Shown: positions 21,301-29,903 of the stretch, piece by piece | Position numbering within the stretch: position 1 is the stretch's first letter | How the letters are laid out: each line of letters begins with the position of its first letter | DNA from: Dendrolimus kikuchii | Lineage: Eukaryota > Arthropoda > Insecta > Lepidoptera > Lasiocampidae | Assembly: GCA_019925095.2 (NCBI GenBank) | Contig: CM034411.1 | Span: 13,454,001 to 13,518,000 of the forward strand | Reading direction: 5' to 3' | DNA length: 64,000 nucleotides | The notes under the pieces: model-generated | Database searches by the model: none | Told to the model about the DNA's origin: nothing | What the model saw: only the letters and a program-made list of their open reading frames with translations | Made by a program: the position numbers and the translations under genes

Positions 21301-22739
21301 ATAGTTTGTTTGGTGTATTAGACGACTCTTTCGCCCAAAAATATGAAAAGGATATACAACAAATTACACAAAATGAAAACCATTTACAACAGTTATTCAA
21401 AAACCAAACTAGTGTTTTGGAGGCTCAATATAACATTATGCGAAGAAACGAAGACATTATGAACCGCCAATTCAAAATTGTGGAAAATCATCTAAGAAAT
21501 ATATCCCAAATATTAAATCAAGTAGAATCACAACAGAGAATTGAATTATATTTTATATCATCATCGCTTGCAGCCAACATTATCATTTCCAGCTTGAGAC
21601 GCATCCAGACTACGTTAATAAATATTATCACAGATATAACGCATGGCCACAATATAGATATACATTTACTACCGCCCGAACAATTGATTGAACAAGTTAA
21701 CGTTATAAGGAGTCACTTACAAAATGATCTGACGTTACCTGCCGAAAATGAGAACGTACAAGAATTATACAAGTTATTGAAACTCAATGTTAAGATAAAC
21801 AACAATTTTTTGATTATAGAAGTGAAGTTTCCATTACAAAACAAAGATACTCTGGAATTAGACAGTGTGATAAGTATACCATACCCGAACCATATTGTCC
21901 GTTTCATAACACCGTACATAGCTTTCAACCTCCGAAAGAATTTACTCCTGTTCTTGACTGAAACAGATATTCGAACCTGTATACATCTGCCAAGAAACAG
22001 AATTCTATGCTCCACTAATAATCTCATTTACGAACAAACATTCACACAATCAATATGTAACATAAACATAGATGGACACCTTAAGTTATGTGCAACAGAG
22101 CCATTGACCTGTCAAGAGCATTGGATCAAATTACACAACACAAACAGCTGGTTGTACTCTTGTTGCGACGAGTGCAAAGTGTACATTTTTTGCACAGATG
22201 GGATGAAATTAGAGGCCTTGCTAGGAAACGGTATACTTAATATAGGCCAAGGCTGCAACATCAAAAGCAAAAGTTTAATCATTTATGGGCACAACGACTA
22301 TTTCAGCCACACAAAAATGGACGGGTACTCAGCCATAATACCTGAAACTTCAATTTTAAATCACATAACAAATACAACATTTAGCAATTTCACCATGGAA
22401 AACCATGACCGAGAGTGGAATAATATAAAAACACAAATTGATGTATTAAAACAACAGTCTAATATATCATTTATAAGTACGCATGACATACATCTTTATG
22501 CGGTTTCATACACTGTTCTCGCCGTTGTTATTCTGGGTGGGATGACCTACTGGGCAAAAAGATGTTGGAAGAATAGACGACGAGCGGTAGCACCAGAACC
22601 GTTTTCGGTGGTGTTTCAGGCAGCCCAGAAGGTGGCAGAAGTGGACCAACTACACCAGCCAACGACATCGAACAGCGCCAAAACAATCACACTGGACATC
22701 CCCTCTGCGACGAGTCATGTGACAGTGAAAAAACCATGA
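15333..22739 (+). CDS. BEL/Pao Gag-Pol-Env polyprotein, single intact frame
   Basis: The frame has 2468 codons without a stop. Order of parts by residue: Gag with a DUF1759-like capsid region (about 228-370); Cys/His knuckles (453-518); aspartic protease with DQGS (Asp588); RT with SADIEKMF (Asp909) and YMDD (987-990); RNase H (Asp1164, Glu1209, Asp1239); integrase with His1474, His1479, Cys1509, Cys1512 and catalytic Asp1544, Asp1610, Glu1663; a DUF5641-like C-terminal domain (about 1740-1834). It continues in frame into an Env-like glycoprotein (about 1866-2468) with a signal-like hydrophobic segment (1866-1883), an RQKR furin-type site (1976-1979), a glycine-rich fusion-peptide-like start, coiled-coil-prone helices, many N-glycosylation sequons, a membrane anchor (2389-2407) and a 60-residue tail. 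The furin region resembles the baculovirus F / errantivirus Env family. All catalytic residues are present. How Env would be separated from Pol is not visible. Domain names come from memory of the families. Confidence 0.95.
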   Translation: MEKLLQKQVETLEAIKQIERNFGKDSSSRKTRQYLDERIDRLDRLWAEFSSGNDKLSPYVNSDVQYFAENQYEKTHKYFLSVRQKLTSLRLTTPGDIDEGFALPGPSFKTPTRPLTPAPEPPTATPRQAVELLNLQRTNFRAFRRLTRSIEVENINTKWELEDELRSLQYRWNDIDSLHLKIDNILQGSDSEYEEEFTYYECSYKALKRSLNNKLASTAHIQHSTPQLDVPTFTGRYTQWPTFCDLYSQSIHNNNLLTKCQKMQHLKGKLKGEAERLIQHLYISNENYDTAWELLTHRYNNPILLFTNHIENFLNQPNIQKQTANEIKRLYDITGESIHGIQNLGIDTSTWDTILVHLICKKLDQATYDDYKVARKSPRELPTLAELMDFLESKFIALEPLRQRERSYSSPPNKHSNIYQQPKGSYKPTYQKYQPKENHQRREFQSSATGYVCNCPYCNNKHVLYKCGKFLKLTPDAKLRSISQLQVCRNCLYKHIDNKCNSTKTCKICHCKHSTILHDAFSMSGELPTTPASPTPRVPGPSRGATLTAREHNANHVASEEEEILLTTLLVRAKAADGTYITLRALLDQGSQISLISENAVQQLGLPRQHYHASVFGVGHGSKPSRGIVTLELQSIYDDYKLNTQALVLPRVINNLPNISFKKQPWEHIQHLQLADPEYNISRTIDLLLDASVYSDILMSGLIKGPTMAPIAQQTRLGWIISGNVRTFNCHVVLNNIKDLSQYWEMEEISDTTSALTPEEQYCEDLYQSSTRRLEDGRYEVALPMKLQFKQNLGLSKPKAIAQFHSIENKFKQNKNFADSYKQFMLDYEILGNMKRVENNNNVSCYLPHHGVLKPDSSTTQLRTVFNASSKTSSGYSLNDLMERGPNLQRDLQSLLLTWRQHKYVISADIEKMFRQILIRERDQDLQRIIWRTSAHEPLSEYKLTTITYGTKAAPYLAMRTLKQLALDNEEAQRYPMATKALKNSFYMDDLLEGGDSLEQTRTLQYELIQILKEAGMNIRKWSSNSLDLVKDLPTNSLAVPLHFKNIESRKTLGLSWKPDSDTFTFQNRFEQLQENTQLTKRQLLSYISKIYDPLGWLSPLTIRAKLLFQNTWLNNSTTWDGQLPDEIKEAWNQLNHDFQHLNTFEIPRYLGQKQTYTLHAFCDASEKVYACAIYVVTNNNKGECTSRLVTAKTKLAPVKTKLTLPRLELCGAVLLTRLLKKVMETLTCDKIETFAWTDSMIVLGWIHGGANRWKQFVSNRVQTIITVVPPSHWHHVSSAENAADCATRGLSANQLQGHSLWWEGPRWLKNFHEDQIGKITYPYPQIETKKLSVHAALCENKNFIIKLLNDMQSIRRVATTIGWLSRYIEWLRNKQNIPIQGYLTNMEINHSYNLIIKTVQFMEFQEDFTRLKGKQCVKRNSKLICLNPYLDEKDGLLKVGGRLSNSHLSQSAKHPIILPSHSRLTDLIIRQAHLTTLHGGPSLTLTHIREKYWILSGLRTVKRELNKCVTCRKHSDQSRPPIMADLPAPRVTPSRPFTHAGVDFTGHFDIKANKGRGVRTHKGYVAVFVCLSTKAVHLELVSDLSTPGFLAAFRRFCARRGTPSHVYSDNGTNFVGANRLLKKEYQEIAQSINRDFFNNIKEYNIQWTFNAPAYPSAGGLWEAAVKSFKYHLRRVIGEQKLTYEEFITLLHQIEACLNSRPLITVNENSSDICLTPGHFLIGDTLLSRPQTDSGNINLTTRWRMIQAMNKDIWKAWSSDYLKQLQARTKWRTPTKNIEVEDIVLVKEENLPPGKWALGRVVDVHPGKDGHVRVVSLKTKHGVIKRPALKLSVLPVKKDEDETSLEQGDETSRPRRSTRKGAFHYMTMALLLLMAVIMPVECTYSISPFDKNQSIYFDKMYDMNIIRDEWKLIIYYNMSSYWSGLHNIENYVTHLDNYLRKNGLASQYKSIVYQLKHEISEIEHYNSILQNQISKRQKRGLINGVGYLANSLFGVLDDSFAQKYEKDIQQITQNENHLQQLFKNQTSVLEAQYNIMRRNEDIMNRQFKIVENHLRNISQILNQVESQQRIELYFISSSLAANIIISSLRRIQTTLINIITDITHGHNIDIHLLPPEQLIEQVNVIRSHLQNDLTLPAENENVQELYKLLKLNVKINNNFLIIEVKFPLQNKDTLELDSVISIPYPNHIVRFITPYIAFNLRKNLLLFLTETDIRTCIHLPRNRILCSTNNLIYEQTFTQSICNINIDGHLKLCATEPLTCQEHWIKLHNTNSWLYSCCDECKVYIFCTDGMKLEALLGNGILNIGQGCNIKSKSLIIYGHNDYFSHTKMDGYSAIIPETSILNHITNTTFSNFTMENHDREWNNIKTQIDVLKQQSNISFISTHDIHLYAVSYTVLAVVILGGMTYWAKRCWKNRRRAVAPEPFSVVFQAAQKVAEVDQLHQPTTSNSAKTITLDIPSATSHVTVKKP

Positions 22740-22915
22740 AAAATAAGAAAATAGACTTTATCTACAAACATTTTATATCCTTTTACATTTAGTTTACGTT
22801 ATTTTATTTACATTATTTTACAATTATTGATCATTTATTTTAATTCTACATTTATTAGTTACTTTGCTACATTTATAACTTTAATTTTTGATATTTTTTC
22901 TCTTGAGGCGCAGGA
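22740..22915 (+). promoter_or_regulatory. BEL/Pao 3' untranslated segment and polypurine tract
   Basis: AT-rich spacer between the stop codon and the 3' LTR. The last bases, gaggcgcagga (22905-22915), are purine-rich and sit directly before TGTACAAAG. That fits a polypurine tract and fixes the likely LTR start at 22916. Confidence 0.6.
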
Positions 22916-23086
22916 TGTACAAAGTATGTACAATAATAGTCAGCATTTTACGAACGAACAACTGCGGCCTAATACTTAGCAACACATTATAGTCATATAT
23001 GTTAAGTAATTAAATCAGTGTCATTACAGCGCTCGTTGGGTTTGGTATTTCTTACATTTTACCCTTCCCTCCTATACTAAAACTGT
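22916..23086 (+). repeat. 3' LTR of the BEL/Pao element (outer end clipped)
   Basis: Starts TGTACAAAGTATGTACA. From 22933 to 23086 it is identical to the 5' copy, then stops being LTR-like after aaaactgt. The 5' copy continues for another 12 bases (atacacactaca), so this copy lacks the outermost U5 end. No 5-bp target duplication is visible around the element. Confidence 0.8.
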
Positions 23087-23234
23087 GTACGGCCTTGTCT
23101 ACTGTATTATTATTTACACATATTTATTTGGCCTCAAATTCTTTACATTTTTCTTTAAATATATACTATATAAAAAAAACATAAATTAATAAAAAATAAA
23201 TAAATCGATGTTCGCCGGCAGCAGAGCCTAGGGT

Positions 23235-23513
23235 CCAAGCGACCGGTGGTTAAGGCTCCAGAGACAGGAAACTCCCCACGATACGGGCCGTGTCCAGCAG
23301 GGCTGCCTTCTGCATCTAATCCTTCACCCAGATACCAAGTGAGAGCCTTTCAAGGTGTCGGTCAAGGCTCTTCGCTATTAGTCCCTCCCCTCTACAGCGG
23401 TCGAGTCTAGCTCCCGCGACGATTATAGCATGGGATCTCGCACACTGGTGCACGACCCCAAACAGAAACCATAAGAAACTTCCACAACTGAATTGGTAGC
23501 ACGTTTCCTTCAA
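23235..23513 (-). pseudogene. LINE C-terminal fragment
   Basis: On the minus strand the frame reads LDRHLERLSLGIWVKD, a TAG stop, then MQKAALLDTARIV and GSFLSLEP before a stop. The LDTARIVRxFL-type ending is familiar as the C-terminus of some non-LTR retrotransposon reverse transcriptases. It is broken by the in-frame stop. Confidence 0.5.
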
Positions 23514-23775
23514 GATTCTAAAATTCTAAATCAATATTCGTATAAAAGAGCAGGCTTTAATGAACTTTGTAAATAATTTTACTTTTAAAATATCGTGATA
23601 TTTTTTTTATATAAAACTGTTTAAACATTAATTATAATTAATGCGCTACTTGACTTATAACTTGTCACTTGGTGTGTGTTATACAGAATGTAAGCGGCTT
23701 GGGCGTTATGTAAGATTATAATAACTTACTCAGCTGATTTGACTCTAGGTAGTTACTTACCAGGAAGCTACTTAC

Positions 23776-23845
23776 CAGGTAATTTGGACGGTTGCTTCTT
23801 GTGTTCATCCTCACTATCTTCTTCGGATGAACTTGGGTCGATCAT
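23776..23845 (-). CDS. Cadps: Cadps exon 1, with start codon
   Basis: The ATG is at 23845-23843 and opens MIDPSSSEEDSEDEHK, the acidic Ser-rich N-terminus known for CAPS proteins (vertebrate forms start MLDPSSSEEES). The coding part is 23 codons plus one base, ending at CCTG|gtaagt. A plausible acceptor (ctgcag|CAAAATG) lies 4 bases upstream of the ATG, so an untranslated first exon and the promoter probably lie at higher coordinates. I could not find them. Confidence 0.93.
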
Positions 23846-23950
23846 TTTGCTGCAGTCACTAAAACAAGCATATTAATTTTAACAACAATGAAATTACCTG
23901 TTAGCCTTCGAAGATGTTACAATAATCACTCAATATTTAATCATTTTTAT

Positions 23951-24270
23951 CCGTGCAGGAACGGAGAAAGAATACAATTTCCTGCGGCCGGGCGGCCTGT
24001 CGTAAGAGGCGACTAAACAACCCACAGCCAGGTGATAGGGCATTTGCCCGACTGGACGGCTACCACCCCTGGTCTAAAGTATGTCGCCATAACAACCTTG
24101 AGTTGTGTTCCGGCATTAGTGACCAGGTTCCAATTTCCCTTAAGAGAGCAGCAGAGCATTTGTAGTAACTTTGCTGTTGCAAATGTCCATAGGCGATGAT
24201 AACCGCTTTCCATCAAGTGGGCCGTCTGCCTGTCTGCTGATCTCCTGTAATAAAAAAAAATAAAAAAAAT
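23951..24270 (+). repeat. SINE-A copy 4
   Basis: Near full-length, plus orientation, beginning ccgtgcaggaacggag and ending in a long A-rich tail (24248-24270). It lies about 100 bp upstream of the Cadps start exon. Confidence 0.78.
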
Positions 24271-24865
24271 CTATTTCATATACCCGTACTATGTATATAA
24301 GTATACATATAGGCGTGAAAATTTCATGAGGCTTTCATTTGTTCCCAATTATATACAGAACCGCAGTTATAAACACAAGGATGATTTACGTCTTGTCAGA
24401 CTTTCTTGTAAAATATTATAGCGATTGCGTCTAATTGCAGAACATTGTCGACTCGCATAAAAACATAATCCTTGCAGCCATCTGACCTAAATACCTACAT
24501 ACGCGTACAATGTAATAAAACTCGAGAAAATCGTTAAGGCGACAAAGTTACACTATTCTCTGTTATGATTAAATTGCGGAATAAAATAGGGCATTAATTA
24601 GAATATATTGAATATAAGAGTCAAATATTAACCTCTAAATCATGCCTAATAAGTAAAATTATATAACATTGCTAAAATACAGTTAGTTTTAAGCACCTGG
24701 CAAATAGAAATAGCAATAATTTACTAGAGAAATTTTAGTTTAATTTGCTATATTTCGTAGTGTAGGTACTTATAACAAGGGTACATATGGTTGATCAATA
24801 ATAATTCCATCCCAATGCTAATTTACTTTGCTGTAACATTATAATCATTATTATTTATAGTTATA
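24271..24865. other. AT-rich sequence upstream of Cadps exon 1
   Basis: No gene, repeat or promoter motif could be supported here. A short stretch around 24660-24840 has a diverged second copy at 25365-25550 (aataatttac, agagaa.ttttagt, tgctatatttcgtagtgt), so the Helitron at 24866-25362 is bracketed by a degenerate duplication. Confidence 0.4.
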
Positions 24866-25362
24866 CTAGCTGTCCTGACAGACGTTGTCCTGCCCTGAAA
24901 AAATAAAAATCTAGACCCCGATTTCAGCGCCACCTACCGGGTTTGATTGTTAATCTAAACCACATCGGGACCCACTCAAACACATATAAAATGTCATCAA
25001 AAGCATTGAACCCGATTCCAGCGCCATTTTGTTTAGATTAATGGGTTGCATTATTGAAGTTTTAGTAAGGACCCCTATTTTTTATATTATATAGCTTATA
25101 TTACATACATACATACATACATAACTTCACGCCAGCTCCCTTGCGGGGTAGGCACGAACAACAGAGCGCCATTTAGGCCCATTCTTACACACCTCACTTG
25201 CTTCTTTGACATTCATAACTCTATATATAGCTTATATTAATCAAGGATAATGTAGCATTCGAATGGTGAAAGAATTTTTGAAATCTGTCTAGCAGTGTTT
25301 GAGTTTATTCGTTACAAACATACAAAAATACAATTCTTTCCTCTTTATAAGAATAATATAGA
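24866..25362 (-). mobile_element. Helitron-like element carrying a nested LINE insertion
   Basis: On the minus strand it begins TC after A, with the tataaagagg-type block, and ends gacagCTAG followed by T. A ctgtc-gacag hairpin lies at the end. It is interrupted by the 120-bp RTE-like insertion at 25104-25223. Confidence 0.65.
25088..25239 (-). mobile_element. Short RTE-like LINE insertion with 16-bp TSD
   Basis: The perfect duplication tatatagcttatatta (25088-25103 and 25224-25239) brackets a 120-bp 5'-truncated LINE 3' end with tail (TACA)n. This is the clearest dated event of the family, since the host Helitron reads through when the insert is removed. Confidence 0.88.
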
Positions 25363-27249
25363 TCGCTAAAATAGTTAATAGTTTTAAGTGCCTGAAAAAT
25401 AGGAATAACAATAATTTACAAGAGAAGTTTTAGTATAATTTGCTATATTTCGTAGTGTTGGTGCCTATAACAAGGTTACATATTTTGATCAATACTAACT
25501 CCATACCGATGCTAATTTACTTTCCTGTAAGATTATAATCATTATTTTTTATAGCTAGATTACAAGAGAGAGGCTAACGATCTGCCGAGTGGAAAGTGCT
25601 TACTATCGCCTATAGATATTGCAACAATTGAATTGCAATTGAAGTATTGAAACACTACATCTTTAATGACCACATTGTTACAGATAGGTAGTTATTTATT
25701 TGGCTAGTAAGGTTTGTAATAAATGAGCAAAGAAAAAATATTTCGTTACCTATATCTACTAACAGGCAAAAATTACATCAATACTGTTTGACCCTGGGCA
25801 AAAGAAATAGACAAAGCGGATAAACTGACTAGTCCTTTATTAAATATAAAGCCTAATCCCAGTGAGCCGTAGAACAAAAACATGTGTTGTTACGTAACAA
25901 AACACATTGGTGCCATTGTACGCAATGTTTTGTCTTCTACTTTGTTGCGCGTAGTCTTTTGTTGGGGGTCGTTAAAAGTTAATACCAGGACGTTTTGCTT
26001 CTGTTTTGTTTGATAAAAAAGTATTTTTAACCAACTGCGAAAAGGAGGAGATTTTCAATTCAACGGTATATTTTTTTAAATGCTTGTTACCCGTTTCCTC
26101 CATTAATTGTGGACCAATTTTCATTTTTTTTTGAAAGAATATACTCCTGAGGTGGTCCCATTGTCACCAAGTCAGGATCTGATAAGTGGATTACAGGCAA
26201 ATTGAGAGCAACCCTTGTTAAAGAGCGCCTACACTCATCGAAAGGCAAACATGTATACGCGTATCAGTAGTATAATTTTGACAGGCGCTTAATATATTAT
26301 TTCTACAGCTATATAACTAAGCGCGCAACTGTTGTGGAACGATTTACAACAGGAAGGTATACACCGGTCCAGCCGAGTATGAAATCAGTACGCTCGCGGC
26401 GGTGTGTAGACGCAATATCAAAATTGCCTATGACAAACGTTCATTTGTCTACGGCCAACCGCCAATATTCAAAAAATCAAGAACGGAACGACGACGAAAA
26501 ATTGTACGCGCAACAACTATTTATAAAAGTATTGTAAAATCGCATAATATTTAAATATACGCATATTTCAAGCCAAAGGGTGCTTCATTGAAGACTTCCT
26601 ACGCTTCAACAACAAAAAAGTATTTTTTTAAGAAAAACAAAACCGACGACTACGAACCAAAACATAAAATCACTATACTTTGCATATTTTTTTTGTTATT
26701 ATTTATGTTTTACTTCCCACTGATTACAAGATTTTGTAGAAAAGATTTATTTTTCGCTTTTTAATTTGAAGGCGGTTTTGTTTTTATTATTTTTATATAA
26801 TAATTATATTCATTTTCATTCAACCTGGAATAAAATCACACCGTTTATTTTCACATATCATAAATCTAAGTTATTCATACACTCAACAATAATACACCGT
26901 ACTATCGCTACAGCTTCTATGTATGTTATTATTGTTCTTGTTTGGCGTATTCCCTACAGTAATGCCGATCGATTGATGTTTAGAATTATTACTCACTCTC
27001 TTTATATAATAGCATGGTGTTATATAATCTACGAGTTTGTTTAATAAACCCCAATAACTATAAATAAAACCATATTGTTGTTTTAAATCCTAAAAATTTC
27101 ATCGCAATCTGTTGAACTATTTTGAAGCCTATTCGAGACAAACATTTAAGACACTGATACAAGAATTTTAAATACGTTTATTTAATATCAGACATCGTAT
27201 ATAGTTTTACACTTAAATTATATCGTTTATATGGAAATCACAAACAGAT
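25363..27249. other. AT-rich intergenic stretch with decayed repeats
   Basis: Contains a weak SINE-P-like scrap (25565-25640) and a repeat at about 26030-26310 related to 61200-61400 (caggatctgat.agtggat... gcgcttaatatatt). The open frames at 26334-26537 and 26766-27044 have no recognisable protein features. No gene is supported. Confidence 0.45.
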
Positions 27250-27640
27250 ATTTCATTTATTTGCGTGGCAAGCAAGCCTTTGGTGTGGGATGTGACCTGT
27301 GTAGACACGTTGGCCGCATCCCATTTACCAAACACGTCAGCCGGTTTGGCGGCGGAAACAGCTGAATCAATCAAGCGGCCCAATATGCAACCCTCAGTGA
27401 GAGATATATGTTTGTGCCGTTTGCTGTCGAAAAGCTTGGACCGCGGGGTCCTCAGGCCATGAGCCTCTACCAAAATTTATCAAAACAACTCATTGACTCT
27501 TCAGGTGATCAGAAGACTGTTGCTTATCTCGGGCAACGGATCAGTATGGCGATCCAGCGAGAAAACGTAGCCAGCCTTCTGGGCACCTTACCCATAGAAG
27601 ACGGTGATCTAGGCTCAGTATTTTCCTTATAGTATTGAGG
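27250..27640 (+). pseudogene. RLE-type LINE C-terminal fragment
   Basis: Encodes, with frame breaks, the same product as 34905-35486: [20 protein letters not shown], then [11 protein letters not shown], then [19 protein letters not shown] 74-codon frame (27408-27632) covers the last part. The 3' end is followed by the tattgagggactatgggtagaat block common to the family. Confidence 0.65.
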
Positions 27641-27697
27641 GACTATGGGTAGAATACAATACAAACAAGTTGAGTTTTCTTTTTTTGTATTCTATTA

Positions 27698-27933
27698 TCT
27701 TATACTAATATATAAAGCTGAAGACTTTATTTGTTTGAACGTGCTAATCTCAGGAATTACTGGTCTGATTTCAATATTTCTTTCTGTGTTGGATAGTCCA
27801 TTTATTTAGGAAGTATATAGGCTATATATTATCACGCTGAGACCAATAGCAGCGGAGCACCAATAAAGAATGTTTCAAAACTGGGAGATTTTGAAAACAA
27901 ATTCCACGCGTACGTCGTCGCGGGAACAGCTAG
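27698..27933 (+). mobile_element. Non-autonomous Helitron-like element
   Basis: Starts TC after A with the ataaagctgaag block and ends aacagCTAG followed by T. A GC-rich imperfect hairpin (cgcgtacgtcgtcgcg) lies before the end. It is the same subfamily as 37281-37531. Confidence 0.72.
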
Positions 27934-28303
27934 TTAATAATAAAATGTATATTTTATTTGTTGTCATATAAAAATTTTATTTGGCTGCGTGCCACGGTAA
28001 TGAAGTCAGAGGCATAGCTAGTAAATAATAAGTGTACTAATTTCTCAAAATAAGAAACATTGAGAAGAAAATTCCCGCAATGAAAATTCAAATACGCCTA
28101 TCAACATGTTTTGGAAATAAACACAAGCGTTTAAATTTTGGCATCAGTCGTAAATGTAAAGTTTATTCGTAAATATTTAAAGGTTATGTCGTCGTTACAC
28201 AGGGTTTATGTTTAATTTGTTTCGAGTACGAAATTAACATTATTCTTATAACACAATACCGGTTTTATGATTATTTATGACAAAATAAGTGGCAAGTATA
28301 ATA

Positions 28304-28471
28304 ACACTGGCCCAGAAAAAAAAGAAAAGTGGTCTGTGCTTTTCACCAGACCCATTTATTCTTATTCGATACACCTTCAAATTTTGAGGGTGTATGGACC
28401 AAACTGACCCCAGATTCGGATTCGGTCTGGTCAAAATTACAGACCACTTGCCTTTTTTTAAGGGCCGGTGT
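28304..28471. mobile_element. Foldback MITE of about 168 bp
   Basis: Both ends form a long imperfect inverted repeat: acactggccc...aagtggtctgt at the left and its complement acagaccactt...gggccggtgt at the right, with a second inner match (caccagac / gtctggtc). Nearly half the element is paired. No transposase is encoded, and the small minus-strand frame across it has no known domain. Confidence 0.6.
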
Positions 28472-28510
28472 AATAACCACTAGTTTGTATGAATGATCTT
28501 TGCATAAAGA

Positions 28511-28745
28511 CGGCCTCTGTGGTTGAGCGGGTTAAGTCTTAGCCGGCCGAACTCGTTGAAATGCAGGGGCTGCGGGTTTGATCCCTGGGATGGTAAATTT
28601 CGGAAAAACTCTTTGTTATTTACTATGGTCTGAGTGTCTGGGATCGGCCCGAGAGTGGTCCGTCCCATAACACACGCGTAACTTGCTTAGCTTGGGGATA
28701 TACAATGTGTGTGCTCGTCTGCCGATTATTATTATAATTATATTA
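28511..28745 (+). repeat. tRNA-derived SINE (SINE-L)
   Basis: Has pol III-type internal boxes: A-box-like TGGTTGAGCGG (28520-28530) and B-box-like GGTTTGATCCC (28575-28585). The body ends in a simple (att)n tail. A related copy in minus orientation is at 62203-62454, and a head fragment is at about 37081-37140. Confidence 0.7.
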
Positions 28746-28859
28746 AAAAGCCAGCCAAGTATTAGACAATATTAAAAAAAACTGTATTATAGGTTTTTTT
28801 TACATTATATTTATTACAGACAGGTAACCGGTGTGACATGCGGCAAACTAATGGCATCA

Positions 28860-29090
28860 TATGACCGGTCATGTTATACGGGTCTGAATGTTGGGCCACT
28901 AAAGCGATAGACCACAAACTTCATCACTCAACTAAGATGAGAATGTTTCGATGGGTATGTAATGAGGAGGGATGAAAGTCACGTGACAAAAAAGAGATGG
29001 ATGGATTGTGTGAAGGATGATATGATGATTAGTGGTGTGACAGAGGACGCATGTCAGAATAGAGGAGTAAGGAAAGAAAAGAGAGATTCA
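28860..29090 (+). pseudogene. Second RTE-type LINE fragment, internally deleted
   Basis: Reads VMLYGSECWATKAIDH and MRMFRWVC in one frame, then jumps frame to SHVTKKRWMDCVKDDM and GVTEDACQNR. These are the known blocks of an RTE-type reverse transcriptase C-terminus, but the middle is missing. It differs in sequence from the 8.4-kb family. The SINE-P copy follows immediately. Confidence 0.65.
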
Positions 29091-29410
29091 AGGTTTTTTT
29101 ATTGCAAAGCAGGAAGACAGACAGGTCCACTAAATAGTAGTTACCGGCGCCTATAGAAGTTTGCAACACCAGGGGCGAAGCCAACGCGTTGTCAGTCTTT
29201 AGGATGGGAGGGGATAGGAGGAATAAGATAAAGAGGATGAGACAGAGAGATAAAGAAATGAAATAGGGAAGGTGGAATAGGGTGGGATGGGATAGGGTTG
29301 TTGGCCTGTCAGAATTCTCGCTCATCATATGAAATACATTAGCTTAAGGCTAACGTTTTCACGCCGATATTCTGTGAGAGTGTGGTATCACACCGATCGA
29401 ACAGGCCCTA
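29090..29410 (+). repeat. SINE-P copy
   Basis: Begins at a T-run plus attgcaaagcaggaagacag and includes ccaacgcgttgtcagtc and the cacgccgatattctgtgag block. An inverted relative lies at 59150-59410 and a fragment at 40727-40775. The nature of the family (SINE or LINE 3' end) is not settled. Confidence 0.5.
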
Positions 29411-29903
29411 AGATCTGTAATCAAGATAATTATTCCAGCAGTAGTAAAATGAAAGGAGTGGGCGGGCGGTGATTCATACTTTTAATTAGTTACACATCTC
29501 AAGAAATATTAACTTAAAGACTATTTGTTTTCTTTGTTAGCAGACAGACAAATATATTGTTTATTTTCAATTTAAGCAAATTACGCTTATGATATGGGTA
29601 ACTAACAACAAAAATATCAAATAGAATAAAAGGAAAAATAAATTAAAGATTAAAAGACTTAGGCCCCGACGACATAACAAGGTCACGAGGGACGTTTAAA
29701 AATACCAAACAATATTTTTTTTATCCTTATGCTAAAAATATCAATAATTTGCCTTACGAAGTAATATTCTGAAGAGAAGCCAAATGAGTGCTATAAATTG
29801 GAAATTGCGATTCGTGCCAACAGAGTTCTGAATTTAAGTTCTGAAATATTTGTACATTGCATAATAACTTACTTGGTTTCGTCTCAACTTCTTTTAAGGG
29901 AGC
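29411..29903. other. AT-rich intergenic stretch
   Basis: A short piece at about 29555-29610 resembles the 3' part of SINE-L in minus orientation (aagcaaattacgcttatgat). Nothing else is recognised. Confidence 0.35.

Larger units (their letters stand above)
10808..23775. other. First coding intron of Cadps, filled with mobile elements
   Basis: About 13 kb between exons 1 and 2. Going up the coordinates it holds two SINE-A copies, a diverged MITE-like repeat (about 12215-12410, with relatives near 48430 and 50330), two RTE-like fragments, a Helitron, RLE-LINE scraps, the 8.35-kb BEL/Pao element, and a LINE C-terminal fragment. No additional exon was recognised. Confidence 0.75.

Noticed and set aside
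26334..27044. Open frames of 67 and 92 codons
   Set aside because: AT-rich sequence, no conserved motifs, no splice context or repeat-protein similarity.
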